From an uncultured Eubacteriales bacterium (GTDB lineage Bacteria; Bacillota; Clostridia; Peptostreptococcales; Anaerovoracaceae), in assembly GCA_949285555.1 (NCBI GenBank), contig CASDYG010000004.1, forward strand, positions 93,066-157,065: DNA of 64,000 bases, given 5' to 3'. Both the position numbers and the translations under genes were made by a program. Under the pieces are notes generated by a model. The model was not told the DNA's origin. It made no database searches and saw only the letters and a program-made list of their open reading frames with translations. This document shows, piece after piece, positions 17,289-26,549 of the stretch (position 1 is the stretch's first letter; every line of letters begins with the position of its first letter).

Positions 17289-18670
17289 ATTGATACCACC
17301 GTATCAGGATTAATAAGATTCTTTGGATCAAAAACTTTCTTTAAATCCTTCATCAGGCGAATTTCTCTTTCGCTCTTTTGCTGACCCAAATCCTCTATTC
17401 GAATTTTTCCAATACCGTGCTCCCCAGTAATAGTACCGCCGTATGAGAAGCAGCACTCATACATTTTTTCTTTCATTTCCTTGGCATATTCAGGCACTTT
17501 ACCGTCTACCAAAGGAATATCATTGTGAACATTACCGTCTGCAATATGTGCAATAACATTGGTATAAGTGGAATAATCATTAGCAATCTTTTTTAAATCT
17601 CTTATAAAATCTGGTACCGATCCAACAGCAACAGCCATATCAAAAGAGTCACATATCTCATCCTTGATTAAATCATAATGAGCACTCCTAACAAGAAGCA
17701 GTTCCTCTTGCTCTCTTTCCTTTTCACCATATAGTAGTGGCAGCTTAGTATACTTTCTACATATCTTATCAATGACTTTTACCGCTTCCATCAACCTTGG
17801 TTTTGTCCTTTCAGAAAGAATAATAAGTAAATCTGCTGCTCCATCCTTTGCTTGCCAATCCAAGCCTAACATTTTTGCAGTATCAACAAACAATCTTTTA
17901 TCCATGTATTCTACAGCCAGTGGTATTGTTCCAGATCTGAGCACATCCATTACTGCTTCACATGCACCCTCCACAGTTGGGAATGGACATACAAGTGTAG
18001 CTGTGTAATCTTCCCTGGGGTAAAGCTTAAGTACTACTTCGCTCACAACAGCAAGGCTGCCTTCACTTCCCATGATTAGCTGCATGATGTTATAGCCAGC
18101 ATTATTTTTTACCAGTTTTCCACCTAACTTTAAAATCGTACCATCATTTAGTACAACAGTCATTCCTTGTATGTGTTTTCTCATTGGGCCATGCCTTACA
18201 GCTCTGGCACCAGCGGCATTTGTGACTGCCATTCCACCCATCTGCGCACCCTCGTCTCCTGGGTGAACAGGGAAGCTAAGGTCATTATATTCCTTTAACG
18301 CATCAAGTAGTTCCATAAGCGTTACTCCTGCTTCAAGTACTGCCACCATATTTTTTTCGTCTATCTCAATAATTTTTTTCAGTCTTTCCATGGAGATAAT
18401 GATACTAGGCTTCACAGGTGTACAGCCACCACAAAGTCCAGTTGCACCACCTCTGACAACGACTGGTATTTCTTCATCATTAGATAGCTTCATTATTTCA
18501 CTGATTTGTTGCGTTGAAGACGGTTTAACTACCACAACATCATAGCATGCCTTGGGTCTATATTCTAGCTCCACCTCATCAAACAGATAAGCCTTTATAT
18601 CATCCTTATCATCTATGATAAAATCCTGACCTACTATGGAGGCGAGTTTTTCAATTAAAAGTTTATCCAT
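17285..18670 (-). CDS. lctD: FAD-linked 2-hydroxyacid dehydrogenase (LctD/GlcD-like)
   Basis: This 461-residue flavoprotein of the GlcD family has an N-terminal FAD_binding_4 domain (PVVVRGGATGLCGGCTPV near residue 56; GGMAVTNAAGARAVRHG near 146). A FAD-oxidase C domain follows (VIAHIADGNVHND; TITGEHGIGKIR). It overlaps etfA by eight bases (ATGGATAA). The order etfB-etfA-dehydrogenase is that of lctBCD in Acetobacterium woodii, where lactate oxidation with NAD+ is driven by electron confurcation with reduced ferredoxin. Lactate is the likeliest substrate, but another 2-hydroxyacid derived from an amino acid is possible given the aminotransferase upstream. Confidence 0.82.
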   Translation of the reverse strand: MDKLLIEKLASIVGQDFIIDDKDDIKAYLFDEVELEYRPKACYDVVVVKPSSTQQISEIMKLSNDEEIPVVVRGGATGLCGGCTPVKPSIIISMERLKKIIEIDEKNMVAVLEAGVTLMELLDALKEYNDLSFPVHPGDEGAQMGGMAVTNAAGARAVRHGPMRKHIQGMTVVLNDGTILKLGGKLVKNNAGYNIMQLIMGSEGSLAVVSEVVLKLYPREDYTATLVCPFPTVEGACEAVMDVLRSGTIPLAVEYMDKRLFVDTAKMLGLDWQAKDGAADLLIILSERTKPRLMEAVKVIDKICRKYTKLPLLYGEKEREQEELLLVRSAHYDLIKDEICDSFDMAVAVGSVPDFIRDLKKIANDYSTYTNVIAHIADGNVHNDIPLVDGKVPEYAKEMKEKMYECCFSYGGTITGEHGIGKIRIEDLGQQKSEREIRLMKDLKKVFDPKNLINPDTVVSI

Positions 18671-19736
18671 TTCTCTTCTCCTTTATAGCCTTTATTAACT
18701 CAGGTAACAAACTATACATGTCCCCTACAAAGCCCAGGTCTGCCGCCTGAAATATTGGTGCAGATGGATCTTTATTTATTGCAATAATATATGAAGAATC
18801 CTTCATGCCAGCCAGATGCTGAGGTGCACCCGATATGCCACATGCGATATATAACTTCGCCTTTACTCTATTACCACTGTAGCCGACCTGCATTTGGCTT
18901 GAAGCAAGTCCCTGATCAACGAGGGCTCTGGATGCTCCAAGAGTAGCTCCTATTTCACTGGCAAGCTCTGCTAGCCATTTCCAATCGTCTTGATTTTTTA
19001 TGGCTGCTCCTCCTGCAACAATTATTTGCGCTTCACAAATATCCTCTTTACCAAGGGGGCTTTCTTCAATCACAAACTCTTTTATTGCTCCTTTACTTTT
19101 CCAATCTTCTTCCATTGTATATACAAGCTCTACGGGAAGACTTAAAAAGCATAGTTTCTCATTTCCTGTAACTTCTATTACATTGGCAACTGTTTTTTGA
19201 GAAATGATTTCTGCCTGCGGAAATTCTCTATACCTGACTGTAGCCATCTTTGGAGAGGTAGTCGTCTTTATATGTGCAAGTAGATTATCACTAAAAGCTG
19301 GCCTGATTTGTATCAGATCACCATCATCTCCTCTTTCAAGCTGCGTACAATCAGCAGTAAGACCCGTCTTGCAATATGCGGCAAGCCTTGGTGCAATGCT
19401 CCTTCCGAAATTTGTCGCTCCAAAAAGTACAATCTTCGGCTGTCTTACTTTGATTATTTCCAAAAATATATCCGACCAGAGTGTATCCATAGGTGCGGTT
19501 AGTTCCTCAGATATTATCTGATGACATATGTCCATTCCTCTCTGGTAAAGCCTTGTTACATCTACCTTTTTATTATTTATAATACAAAGCTCTATCAACT
19601 CATCATCAAGCCTAAGCTCCCTTGCCTTGTGAAGCAGCTCCTCAGCGATTGGATGAAGCTGTCCATTTTCCACCTCGCCAACAATTAAAATTCCACCAAT
19701 TTTATCTGTTATATGATTTATATTCTTAATTAGCAT
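18663..19736 (-). CDS. etfA: Electron transfer flavoprotein, alpha subunit
   Basis: This is the FAD-binding subunit of an Etf dimer. The C-terminal FAD domain is clear: GASRALVDQGLASSQMQVGYSG, then IACGISGAPQHLAGM and IIAINKDPSAPIFQAADLGFVGD. I place the start at ATG 19734-19736, five bases after GGGAGG. That ribosome binding site lies inside the end of etfB, so the genes overlap and are translationally coupled. The result is 357 residues without the N-terminal ferredoxin-like domain present in some clostridial EtfA proteins of bifurcating complexes. Confidence 0.92.
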   Translation of the reverse strand: MLIKNINHITDKIGGILIVGEVENGQLHPIAEELLHKARELRLDDELIELCIINNKKVDVTRLYQRGMDICHQIISEELTAPMDTLWSDIFLEIIKVRQPKIVLFGATNFGRSIAPRLAAYCKTGLTADCTQLERGDDGDLIQIRPAFSDNLLAHIKTTTSPKMATVRYREFPQAEIISQKTVANVIEVTGNEKLCFLSLPVELVYTMEEDWKSKGAIKEFVIEESPLGKEDICEAQIIVAGGAAIKNQDDWKWLAELASEIGATLGASRALVDQGLASSQMQVGYSGNRVKAKLYIACGISGAPQHLAGMKDSSYIIAINKDPSAPIFQAADLGFVGDMYSLLPELIKAIKEKRNG

Positions 19737-20553
19737 TACTACCTCCCAGCCCCACACTTTCATCTATCACTTTAACAGCTTCTGTGATAAATTCTGTATG
19801 AGAGTCTCTGAAGACCTTGCAATGGCGCTCATGTTCCTTTGGAATAACTATCCCTGCTACTCTAGTTGGTGATCCCTTGGATCCCAGCTCCTGTGCTGTA
19901 ACATTTTCTAGATCAGCCATGCTAATTTTTTCCACCTGTATTTCTAACGCCTCAAGTACCCTGCTCACTGTAGGAAGCAGAGGTCTGGCAACGTTTTTAG
20001 TAACTGAAACAAGTGATGGCAAGCTCATGCTTCGAAGCTGCTTTCTGCCACAGATATTCCCCATTGTAACAAGAATATTCTCTCCCTTTATCTCAACATG
20101 ATCTGCAAAATATGCATGTGGTATATCTAATAACGCTGCAAGCTCTCCTCCTACCTGAGCAGTATCTCCATCCACTGATTTTTCACCTGTTAGTATGATG
20201 TCATATGGACCTGTTTTTTCTATAGCTTTTGTAAGTGCTTTTGCAGTTGCAAAGGTATCAGCACCTCCAAAAGCTCTGTCGCTTACAAGTATCACCTTAT
20301 CTATTCCCATGCTGTAAGCTCTCTTTAAACTCTCTTCAGCAGCAGGTGGACCCATGGTCATAGCAATGGATTGCCAGCTTTCACCATTTCTATTTTTTTC
20401 ACGACAAATATTTACTGCAAGCTGAATAGCATGCTCATCAAAGGGGTTTATTTCTGCTTTTGCAGAGCTTCTATCCACCCTTCCTTTTTCACTATCGAAT
20501 TTTACCCTCTCCATGTCGGGCACTTCCTTAATTAAAACGAGTATTTTTTTCAT
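19726..20553 (-). CDS. etfB: Electron transfer flavoprotein, beta subunit
   Basis: EtfB binds AMP or, in bifurcating Etfs, the second FAD. MKKILVLIKEVPDMERVKFD at the start, NPFDEHAIQLA, LVSDRAFGGADTFATAKAL and ILTGEKSVDGDTAQVGGELAALL are typical of the family. The last of these is close to the NADH/FAD region of bifurcating types. I use the ATG at 20551-20553, preceded by GAGGG. The longer frame begins at TTG 20565. A hairpin at 20570-20594 separates it from the YjiH gene. Confidence 0.92.
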   Translation of the reverse strand: MKKILVLIKEVPDMERVKFDSEKGRVDRSSAKAEINPFDEHAIQLAVNICREKNRNGESWQSIAMTMGPPAAEESLKRAYSMGIDKVILVSDRAFGGADTFATAKALTKAIEKTGPYDIILTGEKSVDGDTAQVGGELAALLDIPHAYFADHVEIKGENILVTMGNICGRKQLRSMSLPSLVSVTKNVARPLLPTVSRVLEALEIQVEKISMADLENVTAQELGSKGSPTRVAGIVIPKEHERHCKVFRDSHTEFITEAVKVIDESVGLGGSNAN

Positions 20554-20569
20554 ATTATCCCTCAATCAA

Positions 20570-20594
20570 AAGGAGAAGGCATCGCCTTCTCCTT
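20570..20594 (-). terminator. Intra-operon hairpin before etfB
   Basis: An 11-base-pair perfect stem (AAGGAGAAGGC / GCCTTCTCCTT) with a 3-base loop is followed on the minus strand by TTTTGATT. It sits in the 50-base gap between the YjiH gene and etfB. It may partly end transcription or set a processing boundary in the transcript. Confidence 0.6.
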
Positions 20595-20603
20595 GAAAAT
20601 TTC

Positions 20604-22046
20604 TTAAAAGTTTACAAGCAGCTTAGTCAGAAGAACGATGATTGGAATTGATATTACAGTTTTCTCCAGGAATATTATTATTAGCTTGCCCATACCCACA
20701 GGGAGCTTGGAGGCTATAATTATTGAACCTACCTCACTCATATATATTATTTGTACAAGTGAAAGGATTCCAACAATAAACTTAGTTTCCAGTGATGTTA
20801 TAGTAGCACCACCTATAATAGCTGGAATAAACATATCGGCAAAACCTACTACTGCACCAGGGGCAGCCGCTGCTGCTTCCTGTACTCCCAAAAGTTCATA
20901 CATGTACTTAAATGGCAATGATATCCAGTCAAATACTGGGGTATACGTAGAGATGATGAGTGCTATCGTTCCAACGCACATCGTTACAGGAACTAAAGTA
21001 AATATAATTCCTAAGAACATATCTATTCCTTTTTTCATTAGCTGAGCAAAGGTAGGACCATCCTGTGCCCTTGTCACAGCCTGATATAGTGCCCACTGGG
21101 TTTTCTTTACATGAGTAGGCTCCACCTCATCAATTTGTTTTCCTACCTTTTCATAATATTCATTCTTCATAGTTCCAAGTGGCCAGATTCTAGCCATGAT
21201 CATTACTGATACAATGCCTGTAATAGTCAAAATCAAATAGAACTGTAGAAAATATTTGTCCACACCCAGCATGGCAGCTATTACTAAGCAAAATGGAAGT
21301 GATACAGCTGAGAAGCATGTAGATATAATTGCAGCCTCTCTTGCTGTATAAAAGCCCTGCTCATACTGCTGAGTAGTTAATACTACTCCAACATTACAAT
21401 TTCCTATCCATGATGCTAATAGGTCAACAGCGGATCTGCCTGGCAACCTGAATAGTGGCTTTAATACTCCCCTTATCAATGTACCTGTATAGTCCATTAT
21501 TCCATACTCAAGCAGTAAAGGAATCAGGAATGAAGCGGCAAAGAACCATGCTACAAGTGTACACATAAGACCTATCATGCTTCCCCCTGTATCTGGATTG
21601 TACACGTACTCGGTACCTGTCTTAAAGTAAACCATTATGGTAATGATAGCACCTACCACCCTGATTATCGTATATACTGGTGATGCTACAAATAGGCTGT
21701 GAATCAGGCTTCCTTCCTTAACCTTCTTTGGAATCACAAATGAACATATTACTGTCAAAATTGCGGATACTGCAACTATTAGTAAAATAAATGTTGGAGC
21801 AAATGGCTTAATCGCCTTCGCTATTATATCCGACACTACTCCTAGTGGTATATTCAAATTATCCTGATACCATACCGGAAATAAGAAAATGAAAACTCCA
21901 ATTAGTGATGGTATTAAGAATCTAAGAAATTGCTTTTTCGTTGGGTTTGTAATAAGACCCTTCATGGCCTGCTCATCTCCCATTCCAGTCGCATTATCCT
22001 TATCCGCTGACTGTCTGGGATACATTCTGTTTAATAAATCTTTCAT
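20604..22046 (-). CDS. YjiH family membrane protein with nucleoside-recognition (Gate) domains
   Basis: This 480-residue protein has about ten to eleven helices and matches YjiH-type proteins. These contain the Gate domain also found in concentrative nucleoside transporters and spore maturation proteins. GNCNVGVVLTTQQYEQGFYTAREAAIISTCFS is the most conserved-looking part. I place the start at ATG 22044-22046 after GAGAGGAAAA. The frame also reads from TTG 22064. Its place between an aminotransferase and etfB makes import of an amino acid or 2-hydroxyacid plausible. No substrate is established for the family. Confidence 0.75.
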   Translation of the reverse strand: MKDLLNRMYPRQSADKDNATGMGDEQAMKGLITNPTKKQFLRFLIPSLIGVFIFLFPVWYQDNLNIPLGVVSDIIAKAIKPFAPTFILLIVAVSAILTVICSFVIPKKVKEGSLIHSLFVASPVYTIIRVVGAIITIMVYFKTGTEYVYNPDTGGSMIGLMCTLVAWFFAASFLIPLLLEYGIMDYTGTLIRGVLKPLFRLPGRSAVDLLASWIGNCNVGVVLTTQQYEQGFYTAREAAIISTCFSAVSLPFCLVIAAMLGVDKYFLQFYLILTITGIVSVMIMARIWPLGTMKNEYYEKVGKQIDEVEPTHVKKTQWALYQAVTRAQDGPTFAQLMKKGIDMFLGIIFTLVPVTMCVGTIALIISTYTPVFDWISLPFKYMYELLGVQEAAAAAPGAVVGFADMFIPAIIGGATITSLETKFIVGILSLVQIIYMSEVGSIIIASKLPVGMGKLIIIFLEKTVISIPIIVLLTKLLVNF

Positions 22047-22077
22047 TGTATATTTTCCTCTCAATTTTCCATATTAT

Positions 22078-23244
22078 TTATTTCTTAAAAAGTGACATTT
22101 TTTCAATGCGATCAAATGCCTCCTTTAAGGTTGGAATTTTAACAGTACATGCTATACGAATATAGCCTTCTCCACATCTGCCAAATGAGTTTCCTGGAAT
22201 TGTAAGTACATGCGCTTCTTTAAGTATTTTTTCAGAAACCTCTTCACTGGATAACCCTGTATCCTTAATATTGATAAACAAATAAAATGTACCTCGTGGT
22301 GGATATACTGTACTCATATTAGGAATCTCTTTTATCCTGTCCGCTGCATAGAAAATACGATCCCTGTACTCTTTCACCATATCAGGCTGTATTTCATCTC
22401 TGTGCTCAATTGCTGCAATAGCTGCTCTTTGAGATATAGATGGAGCAGTAAATACCACATTTTCATTAATCATCTGAACAGTAGAAATTATGTAGTCTGG
22501 AGCTATAATATTTCCAACTCTCCATCCAGTCATAGTGTAATCCTTGGAAAAGCTATTGATTATTATCGTTCTTTCCTTCATGCCCTCTATTGAAGCAAAT
22601 GGAATAAATGGATGCTGATAGCTAAATGCAGTATATATATCATCACTTATAACTATGAGGTCATGTTTTATGGCAATTTTAGCAAGCTCCTGCATATTTT
22701 CTTTTGTAAGACAGCTTCCCGTTGGATTACTAGGAGTGTTGATAACTATAGCCTTGGTTCTCTCATTGATCAGAGATTCAAGCCTTTCCATGTTAATTTG
22801 AAAGTCTTCCTCTTCTAGAGTATCAAGCTCCACCGGAATACCACCAGCCAGTTCAACTTGCTGAGGATAAGGTGTAAAATATGGTGCCTGTAAAATTACC
22901 TCATCACCGGTATCCAAAATAGCTTCTAAGGCAAGATACATAGCTAGGCAACCACTGGCAGTCACAAAGATTTCCTTATCGTCGATAGTCATATTGAATT
23001 TTTCTTTGTAATATCTGCTTATTGCTGCTCTAAGCTCCGGATCTCCACGAAAATCCGTATATTTTGTGTGTCCAGCTTTTGCATCCTCAAATGCCTTATT
23101 GATAATGATTTCATTTGTCGTAATATCTGGATCACCTAGGCTGAGATTGATTACATCATCAAACTCCTTCGCCAGCTCGTCCACCTTTCCCATAGGTGTA
23201 CTCATATCCTTCCAATAGGTCTTTGAAATGAATTTATGTTTCAT
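22078..23244 (-). CDS. PLP-dependent class I/II aminotransferase
   Basis: This 388-residue fold-type I aminotransferase resembles the AspC/MalY group. The PLP lysine is in INSFSKDYTMTGWRVG (near residue 238). VINTPSNPTGSCLTKENM and VISDDIYTAFSY carry the pyridine-contacting Asn and Asp, and the tail GEGYIRIACTVK carries the substrate-carboxylate Arg. The start at 23242-23244 follows GGAAGGAGG. A longer frame reaches 23295 without such a site. It is the first gene of the YjiH-etfBA-lctD block and could supply a 2-oxoacid related to the dehydrogenase substrate. Confidence 0.85.
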   Translation of the reverse strand: MKHKFISKTYWKDMSTPMGKVDELAKEFDDVINLSLGDPDITTNEIIINKAFEDAKAGHTKYTDFRGDPELRAAISRYYKEKFNMTIDDKEIFVTASGCLAMYLALEAILDTGDEVILQAPYFTPYPQQVELAGGIPVELDTLEEEDFQINMERLESLINERTKAIVINTPSNPTGSCLTKENMQELAKIAIKHDLIVISDDIYTAFSYQHPFIPFASIEGMKERTIIINSFSKDYTMTGWRVGNIIAPDYIISTVQMINENVVFTAPSISQRAAIAAIEHRDEIQPDMVKEYRDRIFYAADRIKEIPNMSTVYPPRGTFYLFINIKDTGLSSEEVSEKILKEAHVLTIPGNSFGRCGEGYIRIACTVKIPTLKEAFDRIEKMSLFKK

Positions 23245-23484
23245 CAAGCCTCCTTCCCCCAAACTAGGGATTTGTATTATGAATCTGCATGACATACAGC
23301 ATGATGATTGCTACGTTATAATAATATTTTAGATATTTGTTTATACACTGTTTTGCCCAGTAGATTCACTACCTGTATTATACCCCCTTTCACAAGTGTT
23401 TTTAACATACTCTGGAAAATATTGCTCTACTTTGCATGTTACTGAACAAAATATATGATTGATTCTTAAATTACTGCTCCTGTC

Positions 23485-23514
23485 TTGTATTTAATACTAT
23501 AATTAGGATATAAT
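23485..23514 (+). promoter_or_regulatory. Promoter for the purine permease operon
   Basis: TTGTAT (23485-23490), an 18-base spacer, then TATAAT (23509-23514), about 50 bases before the permease start. The 270-base gap also holds the divergent aminotransferase upstream region. I see no purine riboswitch in it. Confidence 0.55.
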
Positions 23515-23564
23515 ATTTAAGTTGTTTCATTTTCCTGTTAGAGATTTAGAGTAAAGGAGATTTA

Positions 23565-24920
23565 ATGGAAAAACTATTTAAGCTTAGTGCCCATGGCACT
23601 GATGTAAAGACAGAAGTTATTGCAGGTACTACCACTTTTCTATCAATGGTATACATTCTTGCAGTAAACCCTTCCATACTATCTGCAGCTGGTATGGATA
23701 GCGCAGCAATATTTACTGCTACTGCTGTATCTGCCTTTTTTGCTTCCATACTCATGGGAATTTTGGCAAACTATCCGGTTGCACTGGCATCGGGAATGGG
23801 TTTAAACGCCTACTTTGCATATACGGTATGTGGAGAATTATATAAAATGGGTGTGACATCCCCTTATAAAATTGCTCTTGCTGCCGTTCTCACAGAAGGA
23901 ATTATCTTTATACTACTTTCCCTTTGTAACTTCAGAGAAAAGCTAGTTAATGATGTGCCTGAGAATCTAAAGTATGGTATTACTGCTGGTATTGGTCTTT
24001 TCATTGCCATTGTAGGTCTAAAGGGGGCCGGAATAGTGGCTGGAAGTCAGGCTACCCTCGTGGATCTTGGTCAGGTAAGTACTCCTCCATTTGTACTTGC
24101 CATGATTGGACTGATTATAGTAGCAGTCCTTCACCACTTCAATGTAAAGGGCTATATTCTTATCGGTATACTATCCACATGGATACTTGGTATGATTTGC
24201 CAGGCTACTGGTCTATATCACGTAGATGCTGAGGCAGGTATGTTTTCACTTTTCCCACATATTTCTAAGGAAAGCTTCATACCAGCAGCTCCTACACTTT
24301 TTGCATTTGACTTTGAATGGATAGGTTCAAATTTAATTAACTTTATGGTTATTGTCTTCTCTTTCCTATTTGTAGACTTATTTGATACCGTAGGAACACT
24401 TATTGGTGTTGCAGAAAGGGCAAATCTTTTGGACGAAAAAGGCCATCTTCCTAATGCAAAAGGGGCATTACTATCAGATGCGCTTGGTACAGTTTTGGGA
24501 GCTTGCCTTGGAACATCAACAGTAACTAGCTATGTAGAATCCAGTGCCGGAGTTGCTAACGGAGGAAGAACAGGTTTGACTGCCATTACTACCGGAGTAT
24601 TATTCCTTATTTCTCTCTTCCTTGCACCAATCTTTTTGGCAATTCCATCCTTTGCGACTACCCCTGCACTAGTTTGGGTAGGATTACTGATGATGAGTTC
24701 TGTCAAGCACATGAGCTTTGAAAAGGATGTAGCAGATACCTTTGGAGGCTTTATGGCAATCATCATGATGCCTTTTACATATTCCATTGCTAATGGTATA
24801 ATGTTTGGTATCCTATCGTGGGTTATCTTAAAGATACTAAGTGGTAAGCTTTCTCACATCCCACCGGTTATGTGGATAGCTGCTATACTATTTATAATAA
24901 GGCTCTATACATTAGCATAG
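23565..24920 (+). CDS. NCS2 family purine permease
   Basis: This 451-residue protein of the AzgA-like branch of NCS2 imports adenine, guanine or hypoxanthine with protons. It begins with TEVIAGTTTFLSMVYILAVNP. It also has the conserved ASGMGLNAYFAYTVC segment (helix 3), FVDLFDTVGTLIGVAERA (helix 8) and GTSTVTSYVESSAG (helix 10). The ATG follows TAAAGGAGATTTA. A phosphoribosyltransferase gene follows after 37 bases, which supports purine salvage. The specificity among purines is not decided. Confidence 0.92.
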   Translation: MEKLFKLSAHGTDVKTEVIAGTTTFLSMVYILAVNPSILSAAGMDSAAIFTATAVSAFFASILMGILANYPVALASGMGLNAYFAYTVCGELYKMGVTSPYKIALAAVLTEGIIFILLSLCNFREKLVNDVPENLKYGITAGIGLFIAIVGLKGAGIVAGSQATLVDLGQVSTPPFVLAMIGLIIVAVLHHFNVKGYILIGILSTWILGMICQATGLYHVDAEAGMFSLFPHISKESFIPAAPTLFAFDFEWIGSNLINFMVIVFSFLFVDLFDTVGTLIGVAERANLLDEKGHLPNAKGALLSDALGTVLGACLGTSTVTSYVESSAGVANGGRTGLTAITTGVLFLISLFLAPIFLAIPSFATTPALVWVGLLMMSSVKHMSFEKDVADTFGGFMAIIMMPFTYSIANGIMFGILSWVILKILSGKLSHIPPVMWIAAILFIIRLYTLA

Positions 24921-24957
24921 ACAGGGCTGTATCGCCCCAGAGCCTTTAGGAGGTTAT

Positions 24958-25509
24958 ATGAATTACGAAATTGAAATTGCTGGATTAAAGCGAAAGCTAC
25001 CTCTATGTCCTATTAATGATGAGCTATACATAGGTGCTTTCATTATGTTTAGTGATGTGGAAATCACTGAACGTTCCGCTTGCGAGCTTTTAAAGAAAGC
25101 CCCTGAATTTGATGCAATTATTACTGCTGAATCTAAAGGCATTCCTCTTGCATATGAAATGGCAAGGCAGGCAGGAATCAATGACTATGCCGTTGCCCGT
25201 AAGAAGACCAAGCTATACATGGATAACATCGTAAAAACAGAAGTAAAATCCATAACAACAGATCATATTCAAACCTTATATCTTAGCCAGCGTGAAGTGG
25301 ATATATTAAAGGGTAAGAGAGTCCTTGTTGTTGACGATGTAATTAGTACAGGTCAATCTTTAGAATCACTTGAGTTACTTGTAAATCAAGTTGGTGGTAA
25401 TGTTGTAGGCAGAATGGCAGTATTAGCTGAAGGACAGGCCACAAAGCGTGATGATATTATCTTCCTACAGACTCTGCCTTTATTTGATAAAAATGGTCAG
25501 CCTAAATAA
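24958..25509 (+). CDS. Purine phosphoribosyltransferase family protein
   Basis: This 183-residue type I phosphoribosyltransferase has the PRPP-binding motif VLVVDDVISTGQS near residue 121. The segment DAIITAESKGIPLAYEMARQAG is like adenine or xanthine phosphoribosyltransferases. The ATG at 24958 has TTTAGGAGGTTAT before it. Coupled to the purine permease upstream, it would trap an imported base as its nucleotide. I cannot say whether the base is adenine, xanthine or another. Confidence 0.85.
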   Translation: MNYEIEIAGLKRKLPLCPINDELYIGAFIMFSDVEITERSACELLKKAPEFDAIITAESKGIPLAYEMARQAGINDYAVARKKTKLYMDNIVKTEVKSITTDHIQTLYLSQREVDILKGKRVLVVDDVISTGQSLESLELLVNQVGGNVVGRMAVLAEGQATKRDDIIFLQTLPLFDKNGQPK

Positions 25510-25578
25510 TAAATGAAGTTTTCTCTGACAGGTCATTTAAGGCAATTACTACCTATATAAAATATCATTTGTATAATA

Positions 25579-25669
25579 AAAACACCTTTCTTATTAGCAT
25601 TCTACTTCTTAAAGATAATCCCTTTACAGTAGCTATTTGCTGATTAAGATAGGTGTTTTGTATTTTTTT
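25579..25669 (+). terminator. Long imperfect hairpin with T-tract after the purine operon
   Basis: AAAACACCT (25579-25587) pairs with AGGTGTTTT (25651-25659). The repeat continues inward with bulges (CTTATTAGCA against TGCTGATTAAG), giving arms of about 22 bases around a loop of about 38. A T-tract follows at 25662-25669. A TATAAT lies at 25572-25577 immediately before the left arm. It can be read as a large terminator or as a small structured RNA with its own terminator. Confidence 0.6.
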
Positions 25670-25762
25670 ATAATATCTTTCCACATAAATCCATTTATCT
25701 ATGTGAAAAATTTAGATAACTTTCTTCAAATTATGGCATAAAATTTAGGTATACTAAGGCTA

Positions 25763-26473
25763 TCACTCTCCGTGTGTATAGGTTCCATCATCTCCACTAA
25801 TAGGCATCTTCTCGCCCAATATCTTAGGCTTTCTCTCCACGAAGCTTAGAATAAAGTCCTTTACTCTTGCTAAAAGCTCCCGCAATTCCAGTTTATAATT
25901 ATTGGAAGCCGACTCTACATCACTGGTGATTCCATATGCCTTAATGCCTTCCTCTTTAGCCAAAAAAATACTTCGTCCTATATGAAATTTTTGTGTAACA
26001 ACTACAGCGCTTTTTACATCATATAGGTGTGCTGCACGATACATGCTATCGAAGGTATTAAACCCTGCGTGGTCACAAAAAATATCCTCCCCTGGCACTC
26101 CATTATCTATACAATACTGTAGCATAACATGTATTTCATTATGATACATACTGCCATTGTCTCCAGTGAGCAGAAGCTTTTTCACAAGTCCTTTTTTATA
26201 TAAATATATTCCACCATCAAGCCTATCCTTCAAGTAATGGCCTGGAGTCTCGGAGTCTGTAATTCCTGCACCTAAAATAATGGCACACTCTACTTGCTTT
26301 TTTTCTACTTGCTGTTTCTTTTTTTCGAATTGCAGAGATTCAACTTCCCCTTCTTTTTCATAGCGAGCTAAAGTTTGTTCTTTTCCCAGCTGTATCATAT
26401 ATATATTTATCCCTGCAACAGCAAGGATGATTAACATTATTAGCGCTAATAGTCGTTTCCCAAATTTTTTCAC
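25763..26473 (-). CDS. SanA/YdcF-type DUF218 membrane protein
   Basis: This 236-residue protein has one N-terminal membrane helix (residues 8-26) and an extracytoplasmic DUF218 domain. The landmarks are AIILGAGITDSETPGHYLKDRLDGGIYLY, LLLTGDNG, NTFDSMYRAA and VVVTQKFHIGRSIFLAKEEGI. The SanA/ElyC/YdcF group affects envelope integrity, and its precise reaction is not known. There is a Gln/Lys-rich linker (residues 47-60). It stands alone and converges with the purine operon. Confidence 0.85.
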   Translation of the reverse strand: MKKFGKRLLALIMLIILAVAGINIYMIQLGKEQTLARYEKEGEVESLQFEKKKQQVEKKQVECAIILGAGITDSETPGHYLKDRLDGGIYLYKKGLVKKLLLTGDNGSMYHNEIHVMLQYCIDNGVPGEDIFCDHAGFNTFDSMYRAAHLYDVKSAVVVTQKFHIGRSIFLAKEEGIKAYGITSDVESASNNYKLELRELLARVKDFILSFVERKPKILGEKMPISGDDGTYTHGE

Positions 26474-26527
26474 GATCCCTCCTAATGGCTTATTATATCA
26501 TATAATGATTTTTCCTTGCATTTAGTT

Positions 26528-26533
26528 TATAAT
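26528..26533 (+). promoter_or_regulatory. -10 element upstream of aroB
   Basis: TATAAT, 17 bases before the aroB start codon, with only a weak -35. If used, the 5' untranslated region is very short. Confidence 0.35.
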
Positions 26534-26549
26534 AAAAGAGAGGTTAATT

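Noticed and set aside
23296-23564. Purine riboswitch before the purine permease
   Set aside because: The conserved three-way-junction bases and the paired loop sequences of the purine aptamer could not be found. A plain promoter explains the region.
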